DNA of 58,884 nt. Source: Jeotgalibaca caeni (GTDB lineage: Bacteria > Bacillota > Bacilli > Lactobacillales > Aerococcaceae). The notes beneath the pieces were generated by a model, which did no database searches, was not told the origin of the DNA, and was given only the letters and a program-made list of their open reading frames with translations. This document shows positions 1-7,495 of this stretch, in pieces; the stretch's first letter is position 1; each line of letters begins with the position of its first letter. The translations under genes were made by a program, and so were the position numbers. The DNA lies in contig NZ_JARBEA010000010.1 in NCBI RefSeq assembly GCF_028863945.1, positions 1 through 58,884 on the forward strand. The letters are read 5' to 3'.

Positions 1-75
1 AAAAGGGCCGGAGGCCGTTACTATTTTCATCCATCAGGGTGTTCGCGGAAGCGAACATGAGTGTTTGTCCCACTC
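1..75 (-). terminator. Structured region downstream of treC, possible terminator
   Basis: On the minus strand the stop of treC is followed by three small dyads: GAGTG/CACTC (75-71 with 63-59), TGTTCGC/GCGAACA (57-51 with 46-40, loop TTCC), and GGCC/GGCC (16-13 with 9-6) followed by CTTTT at the window edge. The last resembles a short intrinsic terminator cut by the end of the window. No gene is visible in 1-84. Which hairpin terminates, if any, cannot be told. Confidence 0.35.
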
Positions 76-84
76 TCTTCGTTC

Positions 85-1737
85 TTACTCTAATAGAAAA
101 GCCACGGTTTCATAGGGTCGTAGTGTCATCTCTGTAGTTAGAGGGACTTCCTCATAATTTCCAACCAGCCATTTTGCTTCAGCGGTTGTGAATTCTTCTG
201 GAAGGGTAAAGGCATAGTCCGTGCCGTAGAAGTGGCTCAAGACCAACAGTTTTTCGTCCTCTTTTTCTCGTACGTAGGCAAAGACTTCTGGGTCATCCAG
301 CAAGATTCCTTCATAGGAACCATCTGCTATAATCGGCATCTCTTTGCGCAACCGAATCAACTGTTGGTAATACGGGAAGATTCTTCCTTCCGCCAGTTCC
401 TTCTCAACGTTGATGTGGGAAGAGTTGTCTGCTACTTTCAACCAAGGTGTCCCCGTTGTAAAACCAGCATTCAAGCTGCTGTCCCATTGCATCGGAATGC
501 GGCTTGTATCACGAGACTTCTGTTTAATGATCGTCATCGCCTCTTCATGTGTTTTGCCTGCTAAACGCAAGCTCTCATAGGCATTGTGTGATTCCACATC
601 CACATATTCACTAATGTCATTGAAATCTGGATTCGTCATCCCGATTTCTTCCCCTTGATAAATATACGGGGTTCCTCTTAAGAGATGGATGGTTTGCGCC
701 AACATGGTCGCTGTTTCATACGGGTACTTTTCTGGGTCGCCAAAGCGGCTGTTGGCACGAGGTTGGTCATGGTTATTCCAAAAGAGTGCATTCCAGCCGT
801 TCCCTTTTTGCATACCCGCCTGCCATTCGTCAAGAATTTGTTTCAGCGCCAAGAAATCAAAGGGCACATCCGTCCATTTTTCACCGTTCTCATAATCCAC
901 TTTTAGATGGTGGAAGCTGAAAATCATCGATAGTTCATTGCGAGCCGGATCAGAGTACAAGATTCCATTCTCAACCGTTGTAGAAGACATTTCTCCAACC
1001 GTAATAATATTCTCGTGTGCACCGAAACTTTCTCGGTTCATCTCCTGCACCCACTCATGGACGATTGGCGTGTCGGTATAGAGACTCTTTTCGTTATCTC
1101 CTGTACTGTCAACGAGCACCTCATCTTTACCAATGACATTCAGCACGTCAAAGCGGAAGCCGGTCATTCCTTTTTCCAACCAGAAGTTCACGATTTTATA
1201 AAGCTCTTTGCGCACTTCCGGGTTGCGCCAATTTAAGTCTGCTTGCGTGACGTCGTACAGATGCAAGTAATACTCACCGGTATCGCCAAACGGCTCCCAA
1301 GCTGGACCGCCAAATTTGGATTCCCAATTGGTTGGCAAACTACCATCTTCCTTGGCTGGACGGATGATATAGAAGTCTTGATACTTTTTCTCGCCCGCCA
1401 ATGCTCGTTGGAACCATTCGTGTGTGATGGAAGTATGGTTTAGCACCATATCAAACATTAATTCAATATTTTTTTCTTTTGCTTTTTGAATCAACTCTTC
1501 CAATTCTTCCATTGTTCCAAACATTGGATCAATCTGATAGTAATCGGTAATGTCATACCCATTGTCTTTTTGCGGAGATACAAAGATGGGATTCATCCAA
1601 ATCATATCGATGCCTAACTGCTCTAAATAATCGAGCTTCTCTATGATTCCTCTGATGTCCCCAATGCCATCCCCGTTTGTGTCATTGAATGACTTTGGGT
1701 AAAGTTGATAAATCACTTTATCCTTTAAATGTTCCAT
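85..1737 (-). CDS. treC: Trehalose-6-phosphate hydrolase (GH13)
   Basis: A 550-residue cytoplasmic alpha-glucosidase that splits trehalose 6-phosphate, delivered by the PTS, into glucose and glucose 6-phosphate. The full GH13 layout is visible: conserved start YQLYPKSF, region DMVLNHTS near residue 96, nucleophile Asp197 in GFRFDVLNVI, acid/base Glu249 in VGEMSS, and transition-state Asp324 in NNHDQPR. Length matches TreC/TreA enzymes. The ATG lies 6-7 nt after AGGAGG. It is the second gene of an operon with the trehalose EIIBC gene, which supports this substrate over other oligo-1,6-glucosidases (called treA in Bacillus). A strong terminator hairpin in the intergenic gap suggests its expression is lower than that of the transporter. 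Confidence 0.93.
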   Translation of the reverse strand: MEHLKDKVIYQLYPKSFNDTNGDGIGDIRGIIEKLDYLEQLGIDMIWMNPIFVSPQKDNGYDITDYYQIDPMFGTMEELEELIQKAKEKNIELMFDMVLNHTSITHEWFQRALAGEKKYQDFYIIRPAKEDGSLPTNWESKFGGPAWEPFGDTGEYYLHLYDVTQADLNWRNPEVRKELYKIVNFWLEKGMTGFRFDVLNVIGKDEVLVDSTGDNEKSLYTDTPIVHEWVQEMNRESFGAHENIITVGEMSSTTVENGILYSDPARNELSMIFSFHHLKVDYENGEKWTDVPFDFLALKQILDEWQAGMQKGNGWNALFWNNHDQPRANSRFGDPEKYPYETATMLAQTIHLLRGTPYIYQGEEIGMTNPDFNDISEYVDVESHNAYESLRLAGKTHEEAMTIIKQKSRDTSRIPMQWDSSLNAGFTTGTPWLKVADNSSHINVEKELAEGRIFPYYQQLIRLRKEMPIIADGSYEGILLDDPEVFAYVREKEDEKLLVLSHFYGTDYAFTLPEEFTTAEAKWLVGNYEEVPLTTEMTLRPYETVAFLLE

Positions 1738-1751
1738 AATGTCCTCCTTCT

Positions 1752-1796
1752 AAAAAAACGAGGAGCAAAGGTACGTATTCTCCTTTTTGCTCCTCG
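1752..1796 (-). terminator. Intrinsic terminator/attenuator between treP and treC
   Basis: On the minus strand CGAGGAGCAAA (1796-1786) pairs with TTTGCTCCTCG (1769-1759), with a CC/GG extension inside and a run of seven U (1758-1752) directly after. It sits in the 74-nt gap between the transporter gene and treC, just before the treC ribosome binding site. I see no second promoter in the gap, so treC is probably transcribed by read-through. Confidence 0.8.
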
Positions 1797-1811
1797 ATGA
1801 ATTTATTCTGC

Positions 1812-3269
1812 TTACTTATTGCTTGTTTCAATCACTGGTGCATCTTCTATATCGCCTTTTGGCACGAAGAGTTGTTTCTTCTCGAAGAAGACAGTCAGTA
1901 GGAATGGAATCACAATGGCGATTACCATGCTAATAGCAAATGTGATGTAGTGCTCTGGGTAGATGGACAAGATACCTGGAAGTCCCCCTACACCAATCGT
2001 AATCGCTGTTACACCAGTGGCCACTGAGAACAATCCTGCAATACCAGATCCAATCATTGCTGCGATAAATGGATAGATATACTTAATGTTAATCCCGAAC
2101 ATCGCTGGTTCCGTTACACCTAGGTAACAGGAAATCATCGCTGGAATCGAAACTTGCTCTTCTTTTTTATTGCCGCGGTGCATGAAGATGATCGCCAATA
2201 CGGCAGAACCTTGGGCAATGTTAGAGAGAGCAATCATTGGCCATAGTTGAGTACCATCAAAGGCATTTTGTAGCTGTAGGTCAATCGCATTCGTCATGTG
2301 ATGGAGCCCTGTGATAACAAGCGGCGAGTAGAAGGTACCAAACAATAGACCAAACAACCAGCTGAAACTGCTCGTGATTCCTGCGTACACTACATCAGAA
2401 ATCCAGTCACCGATTGTCCAACCAATTGGTCCTAATACAGTATGCGCGATAATAACGGTTGGAAGTAGAGCAAATAATGGAACAAAAATCATGGAAATAG
2501 CTTGTGGAATCCACTTACGCAACCATTTTTCTAGATAAACGAGGGTGAAACCAGCTAACATGGCTGGAATGACTTGTGCTTGATACCCGATTTTATCAAT
2601 GGTGAAGAATCCGAAGTCCCAAAATGGAACTTCCCCTGCTGCTGCTGCACCTGCTGCGCCGTATGCATTTAATAATTGCGGTGATACGAGTGTAAGCCCT
2701 AGTACAATCCCTAGAATTTGCGTGGTACCCATCTTACGAGTGACACTCCATGTAATTCCAACTGGCAAGAAGTGGAAAATTGCTTCCCCGATTAACCAAA
2801 GGAAATCGTTGACCCCTGCCCAGAATTGGGAGTTTGAAACAATCGTGCCGTTCGCAAATTGAATTTCTCCTAGAACATTTCGGAAACCGAGAATAAGACC
2901 TCCAACGATAATGGCTGGGATTAACGGACTAAAAATTTCTGCTAATACAGACATTGCGCGTTGCGCTAGGTTTTGATTTTGTTTCGCAGCCGATTTTACT
3001 TCGTCTTTCGAAACGCCCTCTTTACCAGAAACTGCCGTAAACTCATTGTAGAACGTGGGAACTTCATTACCGATAATTACCTGAAATTGTCCAGCTTGTG
3101 TGAACGTTCCTTTTACCGCAGGAATGTCTTCAATCTTCTTTACATCCGCTGCATCTGGATCATTCAATACAAACCTCATCCGAGTGGCACAGTGCGTGAC
3201 AGCTGAAATATTATCGGGACCACCGACATGTTCCAGCAAATCTTTGGCATCTTGCTTGAAATCTGGCAT
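1812..3269 (-). CDS. treP: PTS trehalose-specific EIIBC transporter
   Basis: A 485-residue membrane permease of the glucose-sucrose PTS family that imports trehalose and phosphorylates it. An N-terminal EIIB domain (about residues 1-85) carries the phosphocysteine Cys27 in ISAVTHCATRMRF; about ten hydrophobic segments of the EIIC domain follow from residue 105. No EIIA domain is fused, so it must borrow EIIA from another permease, as is known for TreP. I chose the ATG at 3269 because AAAGGAGGAAG lies 7 nt upstream; an upstream in-frame ATG (3305) would translate that ribosome binding site. Specificity for trehalose is inferred from treC next to it. Also named treB. Confidence 0.9.
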   Translation of the reverse strand: MPDFKQDAKDLLEHVGGPDNISAVTHCATRMRFVLNDPDAADVKKIEDIPAVKGTFTQAGQFQVIIGNEVPTFYNEFTAVSGKEGVSKDEVKSAAKQNQNLAQRAMSVLAEIFSPLIPAIIVGGLILGFRNVLGEIQFANGTIVSNSQFWAGVNDFLWLIGEAIFHFLPVGITWSVTRKMGTTQILGIVLGLTLVSPQLLNAYGAAGAAAAGEVPFWDFGFFTIDKIGYQAQVIPAMLAGFTLVYLEKWLRKWIPQAISMIFVPLFALLPTVIIAHTVLGPIGWTIGDWISDVVYAGITSSFSWLFGLLFGTFYSPLVITGLHHMTNAIDLQLQNAFDGTQLWPMIALSNIAQGSAVLAIIFMHRGNKKEEQVSIPAMISCYLGVTEPAMFGINIKYIYPFIAAMIGSGIAGLFSVATGVTAITIGVGGLPGILSIYPEHYITFAISMVIAIVIPFLLTVFFEKKQLFVPKGDIEDAPVIETSNK

Positions 3270-3291
3270 GGTAATTCTTCCTCCTTTTATA

Positions 3292-3307
3292 ACTTGTATA
3301 GACAAGT
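3292..3307 (-). promoter_or_regulatory. TreR-like operator
   Basis: A near-perfect 16-bp palindrome, ACTTGTCTATACAAGT on the minus strand, lies just downstream of the predicted start point. It extends to 18 bp with A/T ends and deviates only at the centre. It resembles the TTGTATATACAA operators of the GntR-type repressor TreR. Binding here would block the treP-treC promoter until trehalose 6-phosphate is present. No treR gene is in the window. Confidence 0.7.
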
Positions 3308-3320
3308 TTTTGGTACCTTT

Positions 3321-3349
3321 ATTTTAACTCTTACAAACAAATAATGCAA
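3321..3349 (-). promoter_or_regulatory. Sigma-A promoter of the trehalose operon
   Basis: Minus strand: -35 TTGCAT (3349-3344), 17-nt spacer, -10 TAAAAT (3326-3321). The start point would fall near 3314, about 45 nt before the treP start codon. Confidence 0.75.
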
Positions 3350-3358
3350 CCGTTTACC
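3345..3358 (-). promoter_or_regulatory. Candidate cre (CcpA) site
   Basis: GGTAAACGGTTGCA on the minus strand matches the cre consensus TGWAANCGNTNWCA at 12 of 14 positions and overlaps the -35 hexamer of the trehalose promoter. This is the usual layout for carbon catabolite repression. Confidence 0.5.
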
Positions 3359-3415
3359 ATCAAAAAGCAAACAAAAAGGGCTGGAGGGAGAAAAATAACA
3401 AATAAAATTGCAAAA

Positions 3416-3557
3416 GTGTGCAAGTGGGCTCTTTTTTAGCGCTCACTCATACCATTTTTACGATTATGGTATGAGTGGCGTTTTTTTATGACCTCACTTG
3501 CACGTTTTTGGCAAAAATGGTACAAGTGAGCTTTTTTTAAGCTCCCACTTGCACGAA
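3416..3557. repeat. Tandem ~50-bp hairpin repeats (three units)
   Basis: Three degenerate direct repeats of about 50 bp (3416-3462, 3463-3512, 3513-3557). Each has the layout (A)TGGTA..AGTG.GC, a run of 6-7 T, then a CACTT/CACTC arm. The right arm of one unit pairs with the left arm of the next: CACTCATACCAT (3444-3455) with ATGGTATGAGTG (3466-3477), and CTCACTTG (3493-3500) with CAAGTGAG (3523-3530). Each paired arm is followed within 3 nt by 7 T on the plus strand. Both neighbouring genes are on the minus strand, so these are not obvious terminators of a known plus-strand gene. Confidence 0.75.
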
Positions 3558-3561
3558 AATA

Positions 3562-3597
3562 AAACAGCAACTCATCCCGAAGGATCAGTTGCTGTTT
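3562..3597 (-). terminator. Terminator at the end of the flagellar/ligase operon
   Basis: AAACAGCAACT (3597-3587 on the minus strand) pairs with AGTTGCTGTTT (3572-3562). An inner ATCC-TTCG-GGAT tetraloop hairpin sits in the loop, and TTTTATTTT follows. It lies 8 nt past the stop of the Asl-like gene. Confidence 0.85.
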
Positions 3598-3605
3598 GTA
3601 TCGTA

Positions 3606-4907
3606 TTAAAGGTGATGGTTTTTTTGCAAATAGGATAGCGAGCTTGGGAAAGAGGGTCCTTCTTTCTCCCGGGCCTGATTCTCCTGGTTGCTCTGTTCTA
3701 AGGAAGGAAACTTCCACAGTTTATAGCAATAGTTTAGCCCCGCTAACGCAATATACGCTTTCCTTCGCCAACTCTTCTCATAAGATGCAGCGAGAGGATG
3801 GATCACGTTCCCCTTTTGATAGGCGTCTTTGATTTTTTGCTTCCAGCGTGGGGATTCAACTCGCGGAAGGAGAATCGATTTCGGCAAGGAGCTATAAAGA
3901 ATTGTTTTTTGCGGTGCGGGCTCAGGCAATTCTTGTTGATACAAGAAGTCTTTCACGTAGAGTTGCGCCACATTGTTCCCTGCTGCCGTCACATAATAAT
4001 TGCTTGACCCTAATCGGGCATTCAGTTCAAAGAAAACATACTGCTGCTTCCGTGAATCGTACTTCACATCGAAGGTAGCAAATCCATAGAAGTTCGTTGC
4101 GGCAAAGATTTTCTCGATGGACTCAGTCAGTTCTTCCTCTTCTACCACAATGCTGGCTAAGCTGTTGCCGATTGCGGAAGGAGTAGGATCATCCACCAGC
4201 ACATTGGCAAAGGAATGAAGCTTCACCTTGCGATCGTATTTCGCCACATAGACCATGGCTACCCCCAACGTCTCATCATTGCCGGTGATATATTCTTGGA
4301 CAATCAAGTCTTCCTGATAGCCGTTCTGACGAATAAGCGCTATTCTTCTTGATGCTTCCACCTCATCCAGACAGATGTACACCTTCTTTTTTCCTGCAAA
4401 ATCCATTCGTTGATAAGCCGGAGTATCGGCAGGTTTTATAATGACGGGATAAGGCAGAGTGAAGTCCTGATCCTCTTTTGTCAGAACCACTGTCCTTGGA
4501 TGAGGAACTCCAACGGCTTCGCAAAGTTCATGGAAACGCACCTTGTTCGTCACAGCCTCATACGTTTCTCTCTCCACGTACGGAACCACCCAATGACTAG
4601 GAAATGTATCCCGCCAACGAAGTAAATCTTCGACATAACGGTCATCACTGCCAAAGAGCAACTTCTGACAATCTGGGTACTGGTTCTCAATCTGGAGCAT
4701 TGTTTTTTGAAAGGAATGAAAATCGGTCATACTGGGTACAAGATAATGCTCAATAATTGTGGAGCGGTTAATCGGGCCAGTTAGAAAGGGACTAATCAGG
4801 TGTGTTTTTATGCCATAGGCTTCATAAAAAGCACGTGCTAATCCATAAGCGCCACGATTCCCTCCCAAAATAACGGGAACAAAAGGCTGATTCTCAGCTT
4901 TTTTCAC
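3606..4907 (-). CDS. ATP-grasp ligase, D-aspartate ligase (Asl)-like
   Basis: 433 residues, soluble, of the COG3919 ATP-grasp family. The N-terminal VPVILGGNRGAYGLARAF segment, the ATP-lysine region YPVIIKPADTPAY, QEYITGNDE, DDPTPSAIGN and the metal-binding FELNARLGSSNYY line up, from memory of the family, with the enterococcal D-aspartate ligase that adds D-Asp to the lysine side chain of the peptidoglycan precursor. This is the best guess at function; other carboxylate-amine ligases share the fold. The last 50 residues are basic and polar. GTG start, 7 nt after GAGAGGGAGAG. It follows the FtsE-like gene by 18 nt and ends the flagellar operon; no aspartate racemase gene is nearby. Confidence 0.65.
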   Translation of the reverse strand: MKKAENQPFVPVILGGNRGAYGLARAFYEAYGIKTHLISPFLTGPINRSTIIEHYLVPSMTDFHSFQKTMLQIENQYPDCQKLLFGSDDRYVEDLLRWRDTFPSHWVVPYVERETYEAVTNKVRFHELCEAVGVPHPRTVVLTKEDQDFTLPYPVIIKPADTPAYQRMDFAGKKKVYICLDEVEASRRIALIRQNGYQEDLIVQEYITGNDETLGVAMVYVAKYDRKVKLHSFANVLVDDPTPSAIGNSLASIVVEEEELTESIEKIFAATNFYGFATFDVKYDSRKQQYVFFELNARLGSSNYYVTAAGNNVAQLYVKDFLYQQELPEPAPQKTILYSSLPKSILLPRVESPRWKQKIKDAYQKGNVIHPLAASYEKSWRRKAYIALAGLNYCYKLWKFPSLEQSNQENQAREKEGPSFPSSLSYLQKNHHL

Positions 4908-4925
4908 TGGCGTTCTCTCCCTCTC

Positions 4926-5654
4926 CTAGACAATATAAAAGTCTTTTTTCTTAAAGTCGTACTGCAGAGAACCTGGTGCCTTCTTATCCTCATCTTGGAT
5001 TAAGCTCCCATCCTTCATAGATAATTGACGGAAGCGGAAGTTCTCTACAATATGGTAATCATGCGTTGCTAAGACAACCGTTGTTCCGCGGCGGTTGATC
5101 CGGTAGAGCAGACGGAAAATTTCCTTCGAAGTTCTTGGATCCAAATTCCCCGTTGGTTCATCCGCCAATAAAAGCTTCGGCTCATTCACGATGGCACGTG
5201 CAATGGCGACGCGCTGTTGCTGCCCACCTGACAGCTCATCTGGATAGCAATGGGCCTTGTCCGCTAGCTCAACCAAGGTCAATGTTTGCCAGATGCGAGG
5301 CTGGCACTCCTCAGCAGAAATGCCAATAATTTCAAGAGCAAACGCAACATTTTCGTAGACCGTTTTATTCGGCATCAGCTTGTATTGTTGGAAAACAATA
5401 CCGATTTCTCGGCGCAACTTGTACAAGTCTTTGTTCTTTAATTTACTCAGTTCCATCCCGCAAACGGACATCGAGCCCTTCGTCAGCTTCTCTTCCCGGT
5501 ACAGAAGCTTCAACAAAGAAGATTTCCCTGAGCCGCTTGCCCCCAATAAATAAACAAACTCGCCTTCCTCAATCGCCAATGATACATTCTCAATTCCTTT
5601 GACGTTTCGGGGATAGGTCATCGTCGCATTTTTGCATTCAATAATTGTACTCAT
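4926..5654 (-). CDS. FtsE-like ABC transporter ATP-binding protein
   Basis: 242 residues, a single nucleotide-binding domain. Walker A GASGSGKS (38-45), Q-loop near Gln89/90, signature LSGGQ (141-145), Walker B LLLADE (161-166), H-loop His198. The phrases [34 protein letters not shown] and the ATHDYHIV end are typical of FtsE, which with FtsX drives peptidoglycan hydrolases at the cell surface. No ftsX or other permease gene is adjacent, so its membrane partner must be elsewhere. The C-terminal extension of about 30 residues (after KDGSL) ends in an aromatic, basic tail. It lies 15 nt after the flgG-like gene and 18 nt before the Asl-like ligase, all in one transcript by spacing. Confidence 0.8.
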   Translation of the reverse strand: MSTIIECKNATMTYPRNVKGIENVSLAIEEGEFVYLLGASGSGKSSLLKLLYREEKLTKGSMSVCGMELSKLKNKDLYKLRREIGIVFQQYKLMPNKTVYENVAFALEIIGISAEECQPRIWQTLTLVELADKAHCYPDELSGGQQQRVAIARAIVNEPKLLLADEPTGNLDPRTSKEIFRLLYRINRRGTTVVLATHDYHIVENFRFRQLSMKDGSLIQDEDKKAPGSLQYDFKKKDFYIV

Positions 5655-5669
5655 GTCCTACACTCTTTC

Positions 5670-6332
5670 TCATTGCTTGAACTGATTGATACCACTCATC
5701 ATTTCATCTGTACTCTGGGCTGCCCGTATGTTCATGGCATATCCCCGTTGCAGAATCATCATTTCACTGAATAAAGTGGCTAAGTCGACATTTGCATTTT
5801 CTAAAAATCCTTCTTGAACTGTACCGGTTGCTGGAACTACCGCTCCTGCCGCTACGTACTTGTTCTCCCCTACTGGCGTGAAGGTTGCTGCTTGGAAAAG
5901 TGGCACGGTTCCGTCTGGTAGACGATACAACGCCTCTCCACGAGCGTTCGTAACCCTGCCGTCTGCATTTTGTTGGAAATCTCCGTCCCGTGTATAGAAC
6001 GTTTCTCCTGCAGGATCGGTGACGCGGAAAAAGCCTTCACCTACAATTGCATATTGATGCTCCCCTTGACTCTCAACCAAACTTCCTTGAGTCAGATTCA
6101 ATTGGTAATCTTCGCTTCGTGCGCCACTATTGATGCGTACATCTGCCATCGCATCATCTAACAGCAGACTATCACCTGTCATTTCCATGTTTTCCATCAG
6201 CTCTGTGAACTGAACATCGCGGCCTTTATAGCCTGTTGATTGCACATTCGCTAAGTCATTCGCTACCGTGTCCATCGCATATTGGAAAGCATGTAGGCCA
6301 CTTTTAGAAATCCCTAATAATTGATTCATCAT
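5670..6332 (-). CDS. flgG: Flagellar basal-body rod protein, FlgG/FlgF family
   Basis: 220 residues. N-terminal rod motif with ANDLANVQSTGYKGRDVQF (residues 24-42), a middle FlgE/F/G domain (GEGFFRV, FYTRDGDFQ) and the C-terminal helix motif FLENANVDLATLFSEMMILQRGYAMNIRA. These assemble the distal rod, exported by the flagellar type III system. It is shorter than Bacillus FlhP/FlgG (about 270). Two adjacent ATGs (6332, 6329); the second is better spaced from AGAGGA. It starts 8 nt after the compact rod gene upstream; the pair corresponds to flhO-flhP in Bacillus, so F versus G naming is uncertain. Confidence 0.85.
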   Translation of the reverse strand: MMNQLLGISKSGLHAFQYAMDTVANDLANVQSTGYKGRDVQFTELMENMEMTGDSLLLDDAMADVRINSGARSEDYQLNLTQGSLVESQGEHQYAIVGEGFFRVTDPAGETFYTRDGDFQQNADGRVTNARGEALYRLPDGTVPLFQAATFTPVGENKYVAAGAVVPATGTVQEGFLENANVDLATLFSEMMILQRGYAMNIRAAQSTDEMMSGINQFKQ

Positions 6333-6340
6333 CTTATCCT

Positions 6341-6766
6341 CTACACTTTCCCAATTTCATTACTTGCTTTACGTAAAGTTTCGTCACTCGCATGCAAGGC
6401 CTTTTGATTGGCTTCAAATTCACGGGAAATCTTCATCATCTCGACCATTTCATCCGCCGTATTTACATTTGACATCTCGATATAGGACCCTGGATTAGTT
6501 GGATCCTCCTTGATAGCTCCTGGCGTTTCATCAACATACACTTCATCGATATAGTTCTGGAAGGTGAATCCGCCGACATCCGTCTGCAGGTTTCGATCAG
6601 GTCCTCCTAAGTGATTCACCATTGCCCGCTCTTCTCCAGCACGTTGGACCATTTTTTGTGCTTGATACCCAGGCGTGTTGATGTTCGCAAAGTTCCCGGC
6701 TACCATCTCCTGTTTCTTTTGCAAAATGCGGAAATTGTGCTGTAACGTGTCCATACTTCTAATCAA
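6341..6766 (-). CDS. Compact flagellar rod protein (FlgF/FlgC-like)
   Basis: 141 residues, about half of a normal FlgF. The N-terminal helix and the motif AGNFANINTPGYQAQ (residues 23-37) mark it as a rod/hook family protein. The C-terminal helix carries YIEMSNVNTADEMVEMMKISREFEAN, which is closer to the FlgC of this locus (LLSNVNMADEMVEMMKTLRAYDAN) than to its FlgG or FlgE. The central FlgE/F/G beta domain is reduced to about 50 residues. It overlaps the end of sigD by 8 nt. It stands in the place of flhO/flgF in Bacillus, so a proximal rod role is the best guess. Confidence 0.75.
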   Translation of the reverse strand: MIRSMDTLQHNFRILQKKQEMVAGNFANINTPGYQAQKMVQRAGEERAMVNHLGGPDRNLQTDVGGFTFQNYIDEVYVDETPGAIKEDPTNPGSYIEMSNVNTADEMVEMMKISREFEANQKALHASDETLRKASNEIGKV

Positions 6767-7475
6767 GGTCTTTCCTCCTCATATAATCGCGCAAAGTCGC
6801 AATGATTTTGCCGTGAATCTGCGATACTCGCGGCACAGATATATCAAAAATAAAGGCAATCTCTTTTAATGGTAACTTCTCTACATAATATAATTGCAAG
6901 ATTTGTTGTTCCCGTTCCGGCAACAAGCGAATGGCTTCTGTTAATTCTGTTTTTTTCTCTTGTTCTAAAATGTTTTCTTCTACGCTAAGCGCGTGGGTAT
7001 CCTCCACAAAGTTCACCAATTCTGATTGGGTCCCTTCATCTTGGAATACCAACATCTCTAAACTCACTGCGGACAATTGATGAATAATATCGTAAATGTC
7101 ATCCAGATGCTTGTTGGAAAGATTCAAGCGAGCAGCAATTTCATGCTCCGTCGGCTCTCTTCTCAGCGCCTGTTCCAGTTCTTCCTTGACGCGGTAATAT
7201 GCTTTTAGTTTGTCCATCCCCGTTCGGGAAATCGGTGAAGTCTTGCGAATTTCATCAATAATTGCGCCACGAATTCGTGTATACGCGTAACTCTCAAAGG
7301 GAACATTTTTATCGCCGTGGTATTTATCCAGCGCATCCATCAAACCGATTACGCCAAAATTAATCAAGTCACCGCGTTCATGCTGGGAGTTCTTCATTCG
7401 TAACCCACTTACTACCTTTTCAACTAACGGCAAGTAGTGAAGAATTTCTTCATCCCGATCTTGTGCCTGAAACAT
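6759..7475 (-). CDS. sigD: RNA polymerase sigma factor for flagellar genes (FliA/SigD)
   Basis: 238 residues. Region 2 contains HYLPLVEKVVSGL and the -10 recognition stretch GVIGLMDALDKY..FESYAYTRIRGAIIDEIRK (about residues 13-78). Region 3 has the REPTEHEIAARLNLS helix. Region 4 ends with the helix-turn-helix LPLKEIAFIFDISVPRVSQIHGKI (about 202-225). It directs late flagellar, flagellin and chemoreceptor promoters; three matching promoters occur in this window. It is encoded near the end of the long flgB operon, as in Bacillus, so it is made only with the basal body. FlgM, its likely anti-sigma factor, is at 30779-31072. The start follows GGGAGGTGG. Confidence 0.95.
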   Translation of the reverse strand: MFQAQDRDEEILHYLPLVEKVVSGLRMKNSQHERGDLINFGVIGLMDALDKYHGDKNVPFESYAYTRIRGAIIDEIRKTSPISRTGMDKLKAYYRVKEELEQALRREPTEHEIAARLNLSNKHLDDIYDIIHQLSAVSLEMLVFQDEGTQSELVNFVEDTHALSVEENILEQEKKTELTEAIRLLPEREQQILQLYYVEKLPLKEIAFIFDISVPRVSQIHGKIIATLRDYMRRKDLD

Positions 7476-7495
7476 AGTCCACCTCCCACTGCTCC

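Noticed and set aside
3416-3557. Possible CRISPR array
   Set aside because: Units are palindromic, degenerate and adjacent without unique spacers; no cas gene nearby.
3436-3717. 93-codon minus-strand frame overlapping the hairpin array and the ligase gene
   Set aside because: Half of it translates the repeats and terminator, the rest is out-of-frame ligase.
4926-5654. Amino acid or lipoprotein (LolD/MacB) ABC ATPase
   Set aside because: Sequence phrases and length favour FtsE; however no permease is adjacent, so the name is kept as FtsE-like without a gene symbol.
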